DNA of 64,000 nt from Siphonodentalium dalli (taxonomy: Eukaryota > Mollusca > Scaphopoda > Gadilida > Siphonodentaliidae). Numbering within the stretch: the stretch's first letter is position 1; every line of letters starts with the position of its first letter. Below, one piece after another: positions 13,901-28,999 of the stretch. Below the pieces are notes generated by a model. That model saw only the letters and a program-made list of their open reading frames with translations. It did not search any database and was not told the DNA's origin. Location of the stretch: contig CP136063.1 of NCBI GenBank assembly GCA_032622095.1, positions 268,949,426 to 269,013,425 of the forward strand, in the 5' to 3' direction. Both the position numbers and the translations under genes were made by a program.

Positions 13901-14710
13901 GGCAAATAAGAAATCGACCAATTTTGAAGGAAATTTCGTATAGTTTGAACATTTAGTGGCACAGGCTGTCGCTATATGGCCACATAATCACCATTTCTAC
14001 CCGCCTTACAGAAAACGCGGACCAGTTGACCGTCGGTTGACCACCCACGGATATCCTTGGGGGGGGGGGGATGGCAAATAAGAAATCGACAAATTTTGAA
14101 GGAAATTTCGTATAGTTTGAACATTTAGTGGCACAAGCTGTCGCTATATGGCCACATAATCACAATTTCTACCCGCCTTACAGAAAACCCGGACCAGTTG
14201 ACTGTCGGTTGACCACCCACGGATATCCTGGGGGGATGGCAAATAAGAAATCGACCAATTTTGAAGGAAATTTCGTATAGTTTGAACATTTAGTGGCACA
14301 ATCTGTCGCTATATGCCACATAATCACCATTTCTACCCGTCTTACAGAAAATCCGGACCAGTTGACCGTCGGTTGACCACCCACGGATATCCTGGGCGGA
14401 TGGCAAATAAGAAATCGACCAATTTTGAAGGAAATTTCGTATAGTTTGAACATTTAGTGGCACAAGCTGTCGCTATATGGCCACATAATCACAATTTCTA
14501 CCCGCCTTACAGAAAACCCGGACCAGTTGACCGTCGGTTGACCACCCACGGATATACTGGGGGGATAGCAAATAAGAAATCGACAAATTTTGAAGGAAAT
14601 TTCGTATAGTTTGAACATTTAGTGGCACAAGCTGTCGCTATATGGCCACATAATCACCATTTCTACCCGTCTTACAGAAAACCCGGACCATTTGACCGTC
14701 GGTTGACCAC
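4966..14710 (+). repeat. Alternating 17-mer and 12/13-mer HOR; ~4.95 kb super-repeat
   Basis: CATACAGATATCC recurs at about 4966, 7771, 9921, 12,727 and 14,710: steps of about 2,805, 2,150, 2,806 and 1,983 bp, or 17, 13, 17 and 12 units. A second marker, the one-base deletion ATATGCCAC (or ATATGCCGC), recurs at about 4570, 7377, 9356, 12,328 and 14,311. The two 17-unit blocks match each other closely in variant order, and so do the 12/13-unit blocks, so the real period is a 30-unit pair. The 13-unit block has one extra copy of the ATATACTGGGG unit (near 9601 and 9765). The unit with GGCACCCGCTG (about 6708, 8679, 11,651, 13,633) keeps the same spacing. Confidence 0.8.
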
Positions 14711-17700
14711 ATACAGATATCCTGGGGGATGGAAAATAAGAAATCGACCAATTTTGAAGGAAATTTCGTATAGTTTGAACATTTAGTGGCACAAGCTGTC
14801 GCTATATGGCCACATAATCACCATTTCTACCCGTCTTACAGAAAACCCGGACCAGTTGGCGGTCGGTTGACCACCCACGGATATCCTGGGGGGGATGGCA
14901 AATAAGAAATCGACCAATTTTGAAGGAAATTTCGTATAGTTTGAACATTTAGTGGCACAAGCTGTCGCTATATGGCCACATAATCACAATTTCTACCCGC
15001 CTTACAGAAAATCCGGACCAGTTGACGGTTGGTTGACCACCCACGGATATCCTGGGGGGATGGCAAATAAGAAATCGACCAATTTTGAAGGAAATTTCGT
15101 ATAGTTTGAACATTTATTGGCACAAGCTGTCGCTATATGGCCACATAATCACCATTTCTACCCGTCTTACAGAAAACCCGGACCATTTGACCGTCGGTTG
15201 ACCACCCACGGATATCCTGGGGGGATGGCAAATAAGAAATCGACCAATTTTGAAGGAAATTTCGTATAGTTTAAACATTTAGTGGCACAAGCTGTCGCTA
15301 TATGGCCACATAATCACAATTTCTACCCGCCTAACAGAAAACCCGGACCAGTTGACGGTCGGTTGACCACCCACGGATATCCTGGGGGGATGGCAAATAA
15401 GAAATCGACCAATACTGAAGGAAATTTCGTATAGTTTGAACATTTAGTGGCACAAGCTGTCGCTATATGGCCACATAATCACAATTTCTTCCCGCCTTAC
15501 AGAAAATCCAGACCAGTTGACCGTCGGTTGACCACCCACGGATATCCTGGGGGGATGGCAAATAAGAAATCGACCAATTTTGAAGGAAATTTCGTATAGT
15601 TTGAACATTTAGTGGCACAAGCTGTCGCTATATGGCCACATAATCACCATTTCTACCCGCCTTACAGAAAATCCGGACCAGTTGACCGTCGGCTGACCAC
15701 CCACGGATATCCTGGGGGGATGGCAAATAAGAAATCGACCAATTTTGAAGGAAATTTCGTATAGTTTGAACATTTAGTGGCACAAGCTGTCGCTATATGG
15801 CCACATAATCACCATTTCTACCCGCCTAACAGAAAATCCGGACCAGTTGACGGTCGGTTGACCACCCACGGATATCCTGGGGGGATGGCAAATAAGAAAT
15901 CGACCAATTTTGAAGGAAATTTCGTATAGTTTGAACATTTAGTGGCACAAGCTGTCGCTATATGGCCACATAATCACAATTTCTTCCCGCCTTACAGAAA
16001 ATCCAGACCAGTTGACCGTCGGTTGACCACCCACGGATATCCTGGGGGGATGGCAAATAAGAAATCGACCAATTTTGAAGGAAATTTCGTATAGTTTGAA
16101 CATTTAGTGGCACAAGCTGTCGCTATATGGCCACATAATCACCATTTCTACCCGCCTTACAGAAAATCCGGACCAGTTGACCGTCGGCTGACCACCCACG
16201 GATATCCTGGGGGGATAGCAAATAAGTAATCGACAAATTTTGAAGGAAATTTCGTATAGTTTGAACATTTAGTGGCACAAGCTGTCGCTATATGGCCACA
16301 TAATCACCATTTCTACCCGCATTACAGAAAACCCGAACCAGTTGACCGTCGGTTGACAACCCACGGATATCCTGGGGGGATGGCAAAAAAGAAATCGACC
16401 AATTTTGAAGGAAATTTCGTATAGTTTGAACATTTAGTGGCACCCGCTGTCGCTATATGGCCACATAATCACCATTTCTACCCGCCTTACAGAAAACCCG
16501 GACCAGTTGACCGTCGGTTGACCACCCACGGATATCCTGGGGGATGGTAAATAAGAAATCGACCAATTTTGAAGGAAATTTCGTATAGTTTGAACATTTA
16601 GTGGCACAAGCTGTCGCTATATGGCCACATAATCACCATTTCTACCCGCCTTACAGAAAACCCGGACCAGTTGACGGTCGGTTAACCACCCACGGATATC
16701 CTGGGGGATGGCAAATAAGAAATCGACCAATTTTGAAGGAAATTTCGTATAGTTTGAACATTTAGTGGCACAGGCTGTCGCTATATGGCCACATAATCAC
16801 CATTTCTACCCGCCTTACAGAAAACGCGGACCAGTTGACCGTCGGTTGACCACCCACGGATATCCTTGGGGGGGATGGCAAATAAGAAATCGACAAATTT
16901 TGAAGGAAATTTCGTATAGTTTGAACATTTAGTGGCACAAGCTGTCGCTATATGGCCACATAATCACAATTTCTACCCGCCTTACAGAAAACCCGGACCA
17001 GTTGACGGTCGGTTGACCACCCACGGATATCCTGGGGGGATGGCAAATAAGAAATCGACCAATTTTGAAGGAAATTTCGTATAGTTTGAACATTTAGTGG
17101 CACAATCTGTCGCTATATGCCACATAATCACCATTTCTACCCGTCTTACAGAAAATCCGGACCAGTTGACCGTCGGTTGACCACCCACGGATATCCTGGG
17201 CGGATGGCAAATAAGAAATCGACCAATTTTGAAGGAAATTTCGTATAGTTTGAACATTTAGTGGCACAAGCTGTCGCTATATGGCCACATAATCACAATT
17301 TCTACCCGCCTTACAGAAAATCCGGACCAGTTGACCGTCGGCTGACCACCCACGGATATCCTGGGGGGATGGCAAATAAGAAATCGACCAATTTTGAAGG
17401 AAATTTCGTATAGTTTGAACATTTAGTGGCACAAGCTGTCGCTATATGGCCACATAATCACCATTTCTACCCGTCTTACAGAAAATCTGGACCAGTTGAC
17501 CGTCGGTTGACCACCCACGGATATCCTGGGGGGATGGCAAATAAGAAATCGACCAATTTTGAAAGAAATTTCGTATAGTTTGAACATTTAGTGGCACAAG
17601 CTGTCGCTATATGGCCACATAATCACCATTTCTACCCGCTTTATAGAAAACGCGGACCAGTTGACCGTCGGTTGACCACCCACGGATATCCTGGGGGGAT

Positions 17701-20700
17701 GGCAAATAAGAAATCGACAAATTTTGAAGCAAATTTCGTATAGTTTGAACATTTAGTGGCACAAGCTGTCGCTATATGGCCACATAATCACAATTTCTAC
17801 CCGCCTTACAGAAAACCCGGACCAGTTGGCGGTCGGTTGACCACCCACGGATATCCTGGGGGGGATGGCAAATAAGAAATCGACCAATTTTGAAGGAAAT
17901 TTCGTATAGTTTGAACATTTAGTGGCACAAGCTGTCGCTATATGGCCACATAATCACAATTTCTTCCCGCCTTACAGAAAATCCGGACCAGTTGACCGTC
18001 GGTTGACCACCCACGGATATCCTGGGGGGATGGCAAATAAGAAATCGACCAATTTTGAAGGAAATTTCGTATAGTTTGAACATTTAGTGGCACAATCTGT
18101 CGCTATATGGCCACATAATCACCATTTCTACCCGCCTTACAGAAAATCCGGACCAGTTGGCCGTCGGCTGACCACCCACGGATATCCTGGGGGGGGGGGG
18201 ATGGCAAATAAGAAATCGACCAATTTTGAAGGAAATTTCGTATAGTTTGAACATTTAGTGGCACAAGCTGTCGCTATATGGCCACATAATCACCATTTCT
18301 ACCCGTCTTACAGAAAACCCGGACCATTTGACCGTCGGTTGACCACCCACGGATATCCTGGGGGGATGGCAAATAAGAAATCGACCAATTTTGAAGGAAA
18401 TTTCGTATAGTTTGAACATTTAGTGGCACAAGCTGTCGCTATATGGCCACATAATCACCATTTCTACCCGCCTTACAGAAAACCCGGACCAGTTGACGGT
18501 CGGTTGACCACCCACGGATATCCTGGGGGGATGGCAAATAAGAAATCGACCAATTTTGAAGGAAATTTCGTATAGTTTGAACATTTAGTGGCACAGGCTG
18601 TCGCTATATGGCCACATAATCACCATTTCTACCCGTCTTACAGAAAACCAGGACCAGTTGACCGTCGGTTGACCACCCACGGATATCCTGGTGGGATGGC
18701 AAATAAGAAATCGTCAAATTTTGAAGGAAATTTCGTATAGTTTGAACATTTAGTGGCACAAGCTGTCGCTATATGGCCGCATAATCACAATTTCTACCCG
18801 CCTTACAGAAAACCCGGACCAGTTGACGGTCGGTTGACCACCCACGGATATCCTGGGGGATGGCAAATAAGAAATCGACCAATTTTGAAGGAAATTTCGT
18901 ATAGTTTGAACATTTAGTGGCACAAGCTGTCGCTATATGGCCGCATAATCACAATTTCTTCCCGCCTTACAGAAAACCCGGACCAGTTGACGGTCGGTTG
19001 ACCACCCACGGATATCCTGGGGGGATGGCAAATAAGTAATCGACAAATTTTGAAGGAAATTTCGTATAGTTTGAACATTTAGTGGCACAAGCTGTCGCTA
19101 TATGGCCACATAATCACAATTTCTTCCCGCCTTACAGAAAATCCGGACCAGTTGATTGTCGGTTGACCACCCACGGATATCCTGGGGGGATGGCAAATAA
19201 GAAATCGACCAATTTTGAAGGAAATTTCGTATAGTTTGAACATTTAGTGGCACAAGCTGTCGCTATATGGCCACATAATCACCATTTCTACCCGCCTTAC
19301 AGAAAATCCGGACCAGTTGACCGTCGGCTGACCACCCACGGATATCCTGGGGGATGGCAAATAAGAAATCGACCAATTTTGAAGGAAATTTCGTATAGTT
19401 TGAACATATAGTGGCACAAGCTGTCGCTATATGGCCACATAATCACCATTTCTACCCGTCTTACAGAAAATCCGGACCAGTTGACCGTCGGTTGACCACC
19501 CACGGATATCCTGGGGGATGGCAAATAAGAAATCGACCAATTTTGAAGGAAATTTCGTATAGTTTGAACATTTAGTGGCACAAGCTGTCGCAATATGGCC
19601 ACATAATCACAATTTCTACCCGCCTTACAGAAAATCCGGACCAGTTGACGGTCGGTTGACCACCACGGATATCCTGGGGGGATGGCAAATAAGAAATCGA
19701 CCAATTTTGAAGGAAATTTCGTATAGTTTGAACATTTAGTGGCACAGGCTGTCGCTATATGGCCACATAATCACCATTTCTACCCGCCTTACAGAAAACG
19801 CGGACCAGTTGACCGTCGGTTGACCACCCACGGATATCCTGGGGGGGGATGGCAAATAAGAAATCGACAAATTTTGAAGGAAATTTCGTATAGTTTGAAC
19901 ATTTAGTGGCACAAGCTGTCGCTATATGGCCACATAATCACAATTTCTACCCGCCTTACAGAAAACCCGGACCAGTTGACTGTCGGTTGACCACCCACGG
20001 ATATCCTGGGGGGATGGCAAATAAGAAATCGACCAATTTTGAAGGAAATTTCGTATAGTTTGAACATTTAGTGGCACAATCTGTCGCTATATGCCACATA
20101 ATCACCATTTCTACCCGTCTTACAGAAAATCAGGACCAGTTGACCGTCGGTTGACCACCCACGGATATCCTGGGCGGATGGCAAATAAGAAATCGACCAA
20201 TTTTGAAGGAAATTTCGTATAGTTTGAACATTTAGTGGCACAAGCTGTCGCTATATGGCCACATAATCACAATTTCTACCCGCCTTACCGAAAACCCGGA
20301 CCAGTTGACCGTCGGTTGACCACCCACGGATATACTGGGGGGATAGCAAATAAGAAATCGACAAATTTTGAAGGAAATTTCGTATAGTTTGAACATTTAG
20401 TGGCACAAGCTGTCGCTATATGGCCACATAATCACCATTTCTACCCGTCTTACAGAAAACCCGGACCATTTGACCGTCGGTTGACCACATACAGATATCC
20501 TGGGGGATGGAAAATAAGAAATCGACCAATTTTGAAGGAAATTTCGTATAGTTTGAACATTTAGTGGCACAAGCTGTCGCTATATGGCCACATAATCACC
20601 ATTTCTACCCGTCTTACAGAAAACCCGGACCAGTTGGCGGTCGGTTGACCACCCACGGATATCCTGGGGGGATGGCAAATAAGAAATCGACCAATTTTGA

Positions 20701-23700
20701 AGGAAATTTCGTATAGTTTGAACATTTAGTGGCACAAGCTGTCGCTATATGGCCACATAATCACAATTTCTACCCGACTTACAGAAAATCCGGACCAGTT
20801 GACGGTCGGTTGACCACCCACGGATATCCTGGGGGGATGGCAAATAAGAAATCGACCAATTTTGAAGGAAATTTCGTATAGTTTGAACATTTAGTGGCAC
20901 AAGCTGTCGCTATATGGCCACATAATCACCATTTCTACCCGCCTTACAGAAAATCCGGACCAGTTGACCGTCGGCTGACCACCCACGGATATCCTGGGGG
21001 GATGGCAAATAAGAAATCGACCAATTTTGAAGGAAATTTCGTATAGTTTGAACATTTAGTGGCACAAGCTGTCGCTATATGGCCACATAATCACCATTTC
21101 TACCCGTCTTACAGAAAACCCGGACCATTTGACCGTCGGTTGACCACCCACGGATATCCTGGGGGGATGGCAAATAAGAAATCGACCAATTTTGAAGGAA
21201 ATTTCGTATAGTTTGAACATTTAGTGGCACAAGCTGTCGCTATATGGCCACATAATCACAATTTCTACCCGCCTAACAGAAAACCCGGACCAGTTGACGG
21301 TCGGTTGACCACCCACGGATATCCTGGGGGGATGGCAAATAAGAAATCGACCAATTTTGAAGGAAATTTCGTATAGTTTGAACATTTAGTGGCACAAGCT
21401 GTCGCTATATGGCCACATAATCACAATTTCTTCCCGCCTTACAGAAAATCCAGACCAGTTGACCGTCGGTTGACCACCCACGGATATCCTGGGGGGATGG
21501 CAAATAAGAAATCGACCAATTTTGAAGGAAATTTCGTATAGTTTGAACATTTAGTGGCACAAGCTGTCGCTATATGGCCACATAATCACCATTTCTACCC
21601 GCCTTACAGAAAATCCGGACCAGTTGACCGTCGGCTGACCACCCACGGATATCCTGGGGGGATGGCAAATAAGAAATCGACCAATTTTGAAGGAAATTTC
21701 GTATAGTTTGAACATTTAGTGGCACAAGCTGTCGCTATATGGCCACATAATCACCATTTCTACCCGCCTAACAGAAAACCCGGACCAGTTGACGGTCGGT
21801 TGACCACCCACGGATATCCTGGGGGGATGGCAAATAAGAAATCGACCAATTTTGAAGGAAATTTCGTATAGTTTGAACATTTAGTGGCACAAGCTGTCGC
21901 TATATGGCCACATAATCACAATTTCTTCCCGCCTTACAGAAAATCCAGACCAGTTGAACGTCGGTTGACCACCCACGGATATCCTGGGGGGATGGCAAAT
22001 AAGAAATCGACCAATTTTGAAGGAAATTTCGTATAGTTTGAACATTTAGTGGCATAAGCTGTCGCTATATGGCCACATAATCACCATTTCTACCCGCCTT
22101 ACAGAAAATCCGGACCAGTTGACCGTCGGCTGACCACCCACGGATATCCTGGGGGGATAGCAAATAAGAAATCGACAAATTTTGAAGGAAATTTCGTATA
22201 GTTTGAACATTTAGTGGCACAAGCTGTCGCTATATGGCCACATAATCACCATTTCTACCCGCATTACAGAAAACCCGAACCAGTTGACCGTCGGTTGACA
22301 ACCCACGGATATCCTGGGGGGATGGCAAAAAAGAAATCGACCAATTTTGAAGGAAATTTCGTATAGTTTGAACATTTAGTGGCACCCGCTGTCGCTATAC
22401 GGCCACATAATCACCATTTCTACCCGCCTTACATAAAACCCGGACCAGTTGACCGTCGGTTGACCACCCACGGATATCCTGGGGGATGGTAAATAAGAAA
22501 TCGACCAATTTTGAAGGAAATTTCGTATAGTTTGAACATTTAGTGGCACAAGCTGTCGCTATTTGGCCACATAATCACCATTTCTACCCGCCTTACAGAA
22601 AACCCGGACCAGTTGACGGTCGGTTAACCACCCACGGATATCCTGGGGGATGGCAAATAAGAAATCGACCAATTTTGAAGGAAATTTCGTATAGTTTGAA
22701 CATTTAGTGGCACAGGCTGTCGCTATATGGCCACATAATCACCATTTCTACCCGCCTTACAGAAAACGCGGACCAGTTGACCGTCGGTTGACCACCCACG
22801 GATATCCTTGGGGGGATGGCAAATAAGAAATCGACAAATTTTGAAGGAAATTTCGTATAGTTTGAACATTTAGTGGCACAAGCTGTCGCTATATGGCCAC
22901 ATAATCACAATTTCTACCCGCCTTACAGAAAACCCGGACCAGTTGACGGTCGGTTGACCACCCACGGATATCCTGGGGGGATGGCAAATAAGAAATCGAC
23001 CAATTTTGAAGGAAATTTCGTATAGTTTGAACATTTAGTGGCACAATCTGTCGCTATATGCCACATAATCACCATTTCTACCCGTCTTACAGAAAATCCG
23101 GACCAGTTGACCGTCGGTTGACCACCCACGGATATCCTGGGCGGATGGCAAATAAGAAATCGACCAATTTTGAAGGAAATTTCGTATAGTTTGAACATTT
23201 AGTGGCACAAGCTGTCGCTATATGGCCACATAATCACAATTTCTACCCGCCTTACAGAAAATCCGGACCAGTTGACGGTCGGTTGACCACCAACGGATAT
23301 CCTGGGGGGATGGCAAATAAGAAATCGACCAATTTTGAAGGAAATTTCGTATAGTTTGAACATTTAGTGGCACAAGCTGTCGCTATATGGCCACATAATC
23401 ACCATTTCTACCCGCCTTACAGAAAATCCGGACCAGTTGACCGTCGGCTGACCACCCACGGATATCCTGGGGGGATGGCAAATAAGAAATCGACCAATTT
23501 TGAAGGAAATTTCGTATAGTTTGAACATTTAGTGGCACAAGCTGTCGCTATATGGCCACATAATCACCATTTCTACCCGTCTTACAGAAAATCCGGACCA
23601 GTTGACCGTCGGTTGACCACCCACGGATATCCTGGGGGGATGGCAAATAAGAAATCGACCAATTTTGAAAGAAATTTCGTATAGTTTGAACATTTAGTGG

Positions 23701-26300
23701 CACAAGCTGTCGCTATATGGCCACATAATCACCATTTCTACCCGCCTTACAGAAAACGCGGACCAGTTGACCGTCGGTTGACCACCCACGGATATCCTGG
23801 GGGGATGGCAAATAAGAAATCGACAAATTTTGATGCAAATTTCGTATAGTTTGAACATTTAGTGGCACAAGCTGTCGCTATATGGCCACATAACCACAAT
23901 TTCTACCCGCCTTACAGAAAATCCGGACCAGTTGGCGGTCGGTTGACCACCCACGGATATCCTGGGGGGGATGGCAAATAAGAAATCGACCAATTTTGAA
24001 GGAAATTTCGTATAGTTTGAACATTTAGTGACACAAGCTGTCGCTATATGGCCACATAATCACAATTTCTTCCCGCCTTACAGAAAATCCGGACCAGTTG
24101 ACCGTCGGTTGACCACCCACGGATATCCTGGGGGGATGGCAAATAAGAAATCGACCAATTTTGAAGGAAATTTCGTATAGTTTGAACATTTAGTGGCACA
24201 AGCTGTCGCTATATGGCCACATAATCATCATTTCTACCCGCCTTACAGAAAATCCGGACCAGTTGACCGTCGGCTGACCACCCACGGATATCCTGGGGGG
24301 GGATGGCAAATAAGAAATCGACCAATTTTGAAGGAAATTTCGTATAGTTTGAACATTTAGTGGCACAAGCTGTCGCTATATGGCCACATAATCACCATTT
24401 CTACCCGTCTTACAGAAAACCCGGACCATTTGACCGTCGGTTGACCACCCACGGATATCCTGGGGGGATGGCAAATAAGAAATCGACCAATTTTGAAGGA
24501 AATTTCGTATAGTTTGAACATTTAGTGGCACAAGCTGTCGCTATATGGCCACATAATCACCATTTCTACCCGCCTTACAGAAAACCCGGACCAGTTGACG
24601 GTCGGTTGACCACCCACGGATATCCTGGGGGGATGGCAAATAAGAAATCGACCAATTTTGAAGGAAATTTCGTATAGTTTGAACATTTAGTGGCACAGGC
24701 TGTCGCTATATGGCCACATAATCACCATTTCTACCCGTCTTACAGAAAACCAGGACCAGTTGACCGTCGGTTGACCACCCACGGATATCCTGGTGGGATG
24801 GCAAATAAGAAATCGTCAAATTTTGAAGGAAATTTCGTATAGTTTGAACATTTAGTGGCACAAGCTGTCGCTATATGGCCGCATAATCACAATTTCTACC
24901 CGCCTTACAGAAAACCCGGACCAGTTGACGGTCGGTTGACCACCCATGGATATCCTGGGGGGATGGCAAATAAGAAATCGACCAATTTTGAAGGAAATTT
25001 CGTATAGTTTGAACATTTAGTGGCACAAGCTGTCGCTATATGGCCGCATAATCACAATTTCTACCCGCCTTACAGAAAACCCGGACCAGTTGACGGTCGG
25101 TTGACCACCCACGGATATCCTGGGGGGATGGCAAATAAGAAATCGACAAATTTTGAAGGAAATTTCGTATAGTTTGAACATTTAGTGGCACAAGCTGTCG
25201 CTATATGGCCACATAATCACAATTTCTTCCCGCCTTACAGAAAATCCGGACCAGTTGATTGTCGGTTGACCACCCACGGATATCCTGGGGGGATGGCAAA
25301 TAAGAAATCGACCAATTTTGAAGGAAATTTCGTATAGTTTGAACATTTAGTGGCACAAGCTGTCGCTATATGGCCACATAATCACCATTTCTACCCGCCT
25401 TACAGAAAATCCGGACCAGTTGACCGTCGGTTGACCACCCACGGATATCCTGGAGGATGGCAAATAAGAAATCGACCAATTTTGAAGGAAATTTCGTATA
25501 GTTTTGAACATTTAGTGGCACAGGCTGTCGCTATATGGCCACATAATCACCATTTCTACCCGTCTTACAGAAAACGCGGACCAGTTGACCGTCGGTTGAC
25601 CACCCACGGATATCCTTGGGGGGGATGGCAAATAAGAAATCGACAAATTTTGAAGGAAATTTCGTATAGTTTGAACATTTAGTGGCACAAGCTGTCGCTA
25701 TATGGCCACATAATCACAATTTCTACCCGCCTTACAGAAAACCCGGACCAGTTGACGGTCGGTTGACCACCCACGGATATCCTGGGGGATGGCAAATAAG
25801 AAATCGACCAATTTTGAAGGAAATTTCGTATAGTTTGAACATTTAGTGGCACAATCTGTCGCTATATGCCACATAATCACCATTTCTACCCGTCTTAAAG
25901 AAAATCCGGACCAGTTGACCGTCGGTTGACCACCCACGGATATCCTGGGCGGATGGCAAATAAGAAATCGACCAATTTTGAAGGAAATTTCGTATAGTTT
26001 GAACATTTAGTGGCACAAGCTGTCGCTATATGGCCACATAATCACAATTTCTACCCGCCTTACAGAAAATCCGGACCAGTTGACGGTCGGTTGACCACCA
26101 ACGGATATCCTGGGGGGATGGCAAATAAGAAATCGACCAATTTTGAAGGAAATTTCGTATAGTTTGAACATTTAGTGGCACAAGCTGTCGCTATATGGCC
26201 ACATAATCACCATTTCTACCCGCCTTACAGAAAATCCGGACCAGTTGACCGTCGGCTGACCACCCACGGATATCCTGGGGGATGGCAAATAAGAAATCGA
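14710..26300 (+). repeat. Two copies of a ~5.8-5.9 kb (35-36-unit) super-repeat
   Basis: CATACAGATATCC occurs at about 14,710 and 20,488 (5,778 bp apart). The marker ATATGCCAC falls near 17,117, 20,090 and 23,056. The unit with GGCACCCGCTG occurs near 16,440 and 22,381 (5,941 bp apart). The GCATTACAGAAAACCCGAACC unit lies near 16,320 and 22,262 at the same spacing. The two copies share variant order but differ by whole units and by scattered single-base changes, as expected of a duplication followed by unequal exchange. The first copy also holds units near 18,600-19,200 that are missing at the matching place in the second and instead appear near 24,700-25,300. Confidence 0.65.
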
Positions 26301-28670
26301 CCAATTTTGAAGGAAATTTCGTATAGTTTGAACATTTAGTGGCACAAGCTGTCGCTATATGGCCACATAATCACCATTTCTACCCGTCTTACAGAAAATC
26401 CGGACCAGTTGACCGTCGGTTGACCACCCACGGATATCCTGGGGGGATGGCAAATAAGAAATCGACCAATTTTGAAAGAAATTTCGTATAGTTTGAACAT
26501 TTAGTGGCACAAGCTGTCGCTATATGGCCACATAATCACCATTTCTACCCGCCTTACAGAAAACGCGGACCAGTTGACCGTCGGTTGACCACCCACGGAT
26601 ATCCTGGGGGGATGGCAAATAAGAAATCGACAAATTTTGAAGCAAATTTCGTATAATTTGAACATTTAGTGGCACAAGCTGTCGCTATATGGCCACATAA
26701 TCACAATTTCTACCCGCCTTACAGAAAACCCGGACCAGTTGGCGGTCGGTTGACCACCCACGGATATCCTGGGGGGGATGGCAAATAAGAAATCGACCAA
26801 TTTTGAAGGAAATTTCGTATAGTTTGAACATTTAGTGACACAAGCTGTCGCTATATGGCCACATAATCACAATTTCTTCCCGCCTTACAGAAAATCCGGA
26901 CCAGTTGACCGTCGGTTGACCACCCACGGATATCCTGGGGGGATGGCAAATAAGAAATCGACCAATTTTGAAGGAAATTTCGTATAGTTTGAACATTTAG
27001 TGGCACAAGCTGTCGCTATATGGCCACATAATCATCATTTCTACCCGCCTTACAGAAAATCCGGACCAGTTGACCGTCGGCTGACCACCCACGGATATCC
27101 TGGGGGGGATGGCAAATAAGAAATCGACCAATTTTGAAGGAAATTTCGTATAGTTTGAACATTTAGTGGCACAAGCTGTCGCTATATGGCCACATAATCA
27201 CCATTTCTACCCGTCTTACAGAAAACCCGGACCATTTGACCGTCGGTTGACCACCCACGGATATCCTGGGGGGATGGCAAATAAGAAATCGACCAATTTT
27301 GAAGGAAATTTCGTATAGTTTGAACATTTAGTGGCACAAGCTGTCGCTATATGGCCACATAATCACCATTTCTACCCGCCTTACAGAAAACCCGGACCAG
27401 TTGACGGTCGGTTGACCACCCACGGATATCCAGGGGGGATGGCAAATAAGAAATCGACCAATTTTGAAGGAAATTTCGTATAGTTTGAACATTTAGTGGC
27501 ACAGGCTGTCGCTATATGGCCACATAATCACCATTTCTACCCGTCTTACAGAAAACCAGGACCAGTTGACCGTCGGTTGACCACCCACGGATATCCTGGT
27601 GGGATGGCAAATAAGAAATCGTCAAATTTTGAAGGAAATTTCGTATAGTTTGAACATTTAGTGGCACAAGCTGTCGCTATATGGCCGCATAATCACAATT
27701 TCTACCCGCCATACAGAAAACCCGGACCAGTTGACGGTCGGTTGACCACCCATGGATATCCTGGGGGGATGGCAAATAAGAAATCGACCAATTTTGAAGG
27801 AAATTTCGTATAGTTTGAACATTTAGTGGCACAAGCTGTCGCTATATGGCCGCATAATCACAATTTCTACCCGCCTTACAGAAAACCCGGACCAGTTGAC
27901 GGTCGGTTGACCACCCACGGATATCCTGGGGGGATGGCAAATAAGAAATCGACAAATTTTGAAGGAAATTTCGTATAGTTTGAACATTTAGTGGCACAAG
28001 CTGTCGCTATATGGCCACATAATCACAATTTCTTCCCGCCTTACAGAAAATCCGGACCAGTTGATTGTCGGTTGACCACCCACGGATATCCTGGGGGGAT
28101 GGCAAATAAGAAATCGACCAATTTTGAAGGAAATTTCGTATAGTTTGAACATTTAGTGGCACAAGCTGTCGCTATATGGCCACATAATCACCATTTCTAC
28201 CCGCCTTACAGAAAATCCGGACCAGTTGACCGTCGGTTGACCACCCACGGATATCCTGGAGGATGGCAAATAAGAAATCGACCAATTTTGAAGGAAATTT
28301 CGTATAGTTTGAACATTTAGTGGCACAAGCTGTCGCTATATGGCCACATAATCACAATTTCTACCCGCCTTACAGAAAATCCGGACCAGTTGACCGTCGG
28401 CTGACCACCCACGGATATCCTGGGGGATGGCAAATAAGAAATCGACCAATTTTGAAGGAAATTTCGTATAGTTTGAACATATAGTGGCACAAGCTGTCGC
28501 TATATGGCCACATAATCACCATTTCTACCCGTCTTACAGAAAATCCGGACCAGTTGACCGTCGGTTGACCACCCACGGATATCCTGGGGGATGGCAAATA
28601 AGAAATCGACCAATTTTGAAGGAAATTTCGTATAGTTTGAACATTTAGTGGCACAAGCTGTCGCTATATG
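23056..28670 (+). repeat. Tandem 17-mer pair (2.81 kb step)
   Basis: Four independent private variants recur about 2,807 bp apart: ATATGCCAC (23,056 and 25,863), ACCACCAACGG (near 23,288 and 26,097), AATCATCATTT (near 24,224 and 27,030), and CCTGGTGGGATGG with AATCGTC (near 24,792 and 27,599). The copies differ by a few substitutions and by G-run length, so this is one of the younger duplications in the left domain. The second copy ends where the transitional domain begins, near 28,700-29,000. Confidence 0.8.
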
Positions 28671-28999
28671 GCCACATAATCACAATTTCTACCCGCCTTA
28701 CAGAAAATCCGGACCAGTTGACGGTCGGTTGACCACCACGGATATCCTGGGGGGATGGCAAATAAGAAATCGACCAATTTTGAAGGAAATTTCGTATAGT
28801 TTGAACATTTAGTGGCACAGGCTGTCGCTATATGGCCACATAATCACCATTTCTACCCGCCTTACAGAAAACGCGGACCAGTTGACCGTCGGTTGACCAC
28901 CCGCGGATATCCTGGGGGGATGGCAAATAAGAAATCGACAAATTTTGAAGGAAATTTCGTATAGTTTGAACATTTAGTGGCACAAGCTGTCGCTATATG

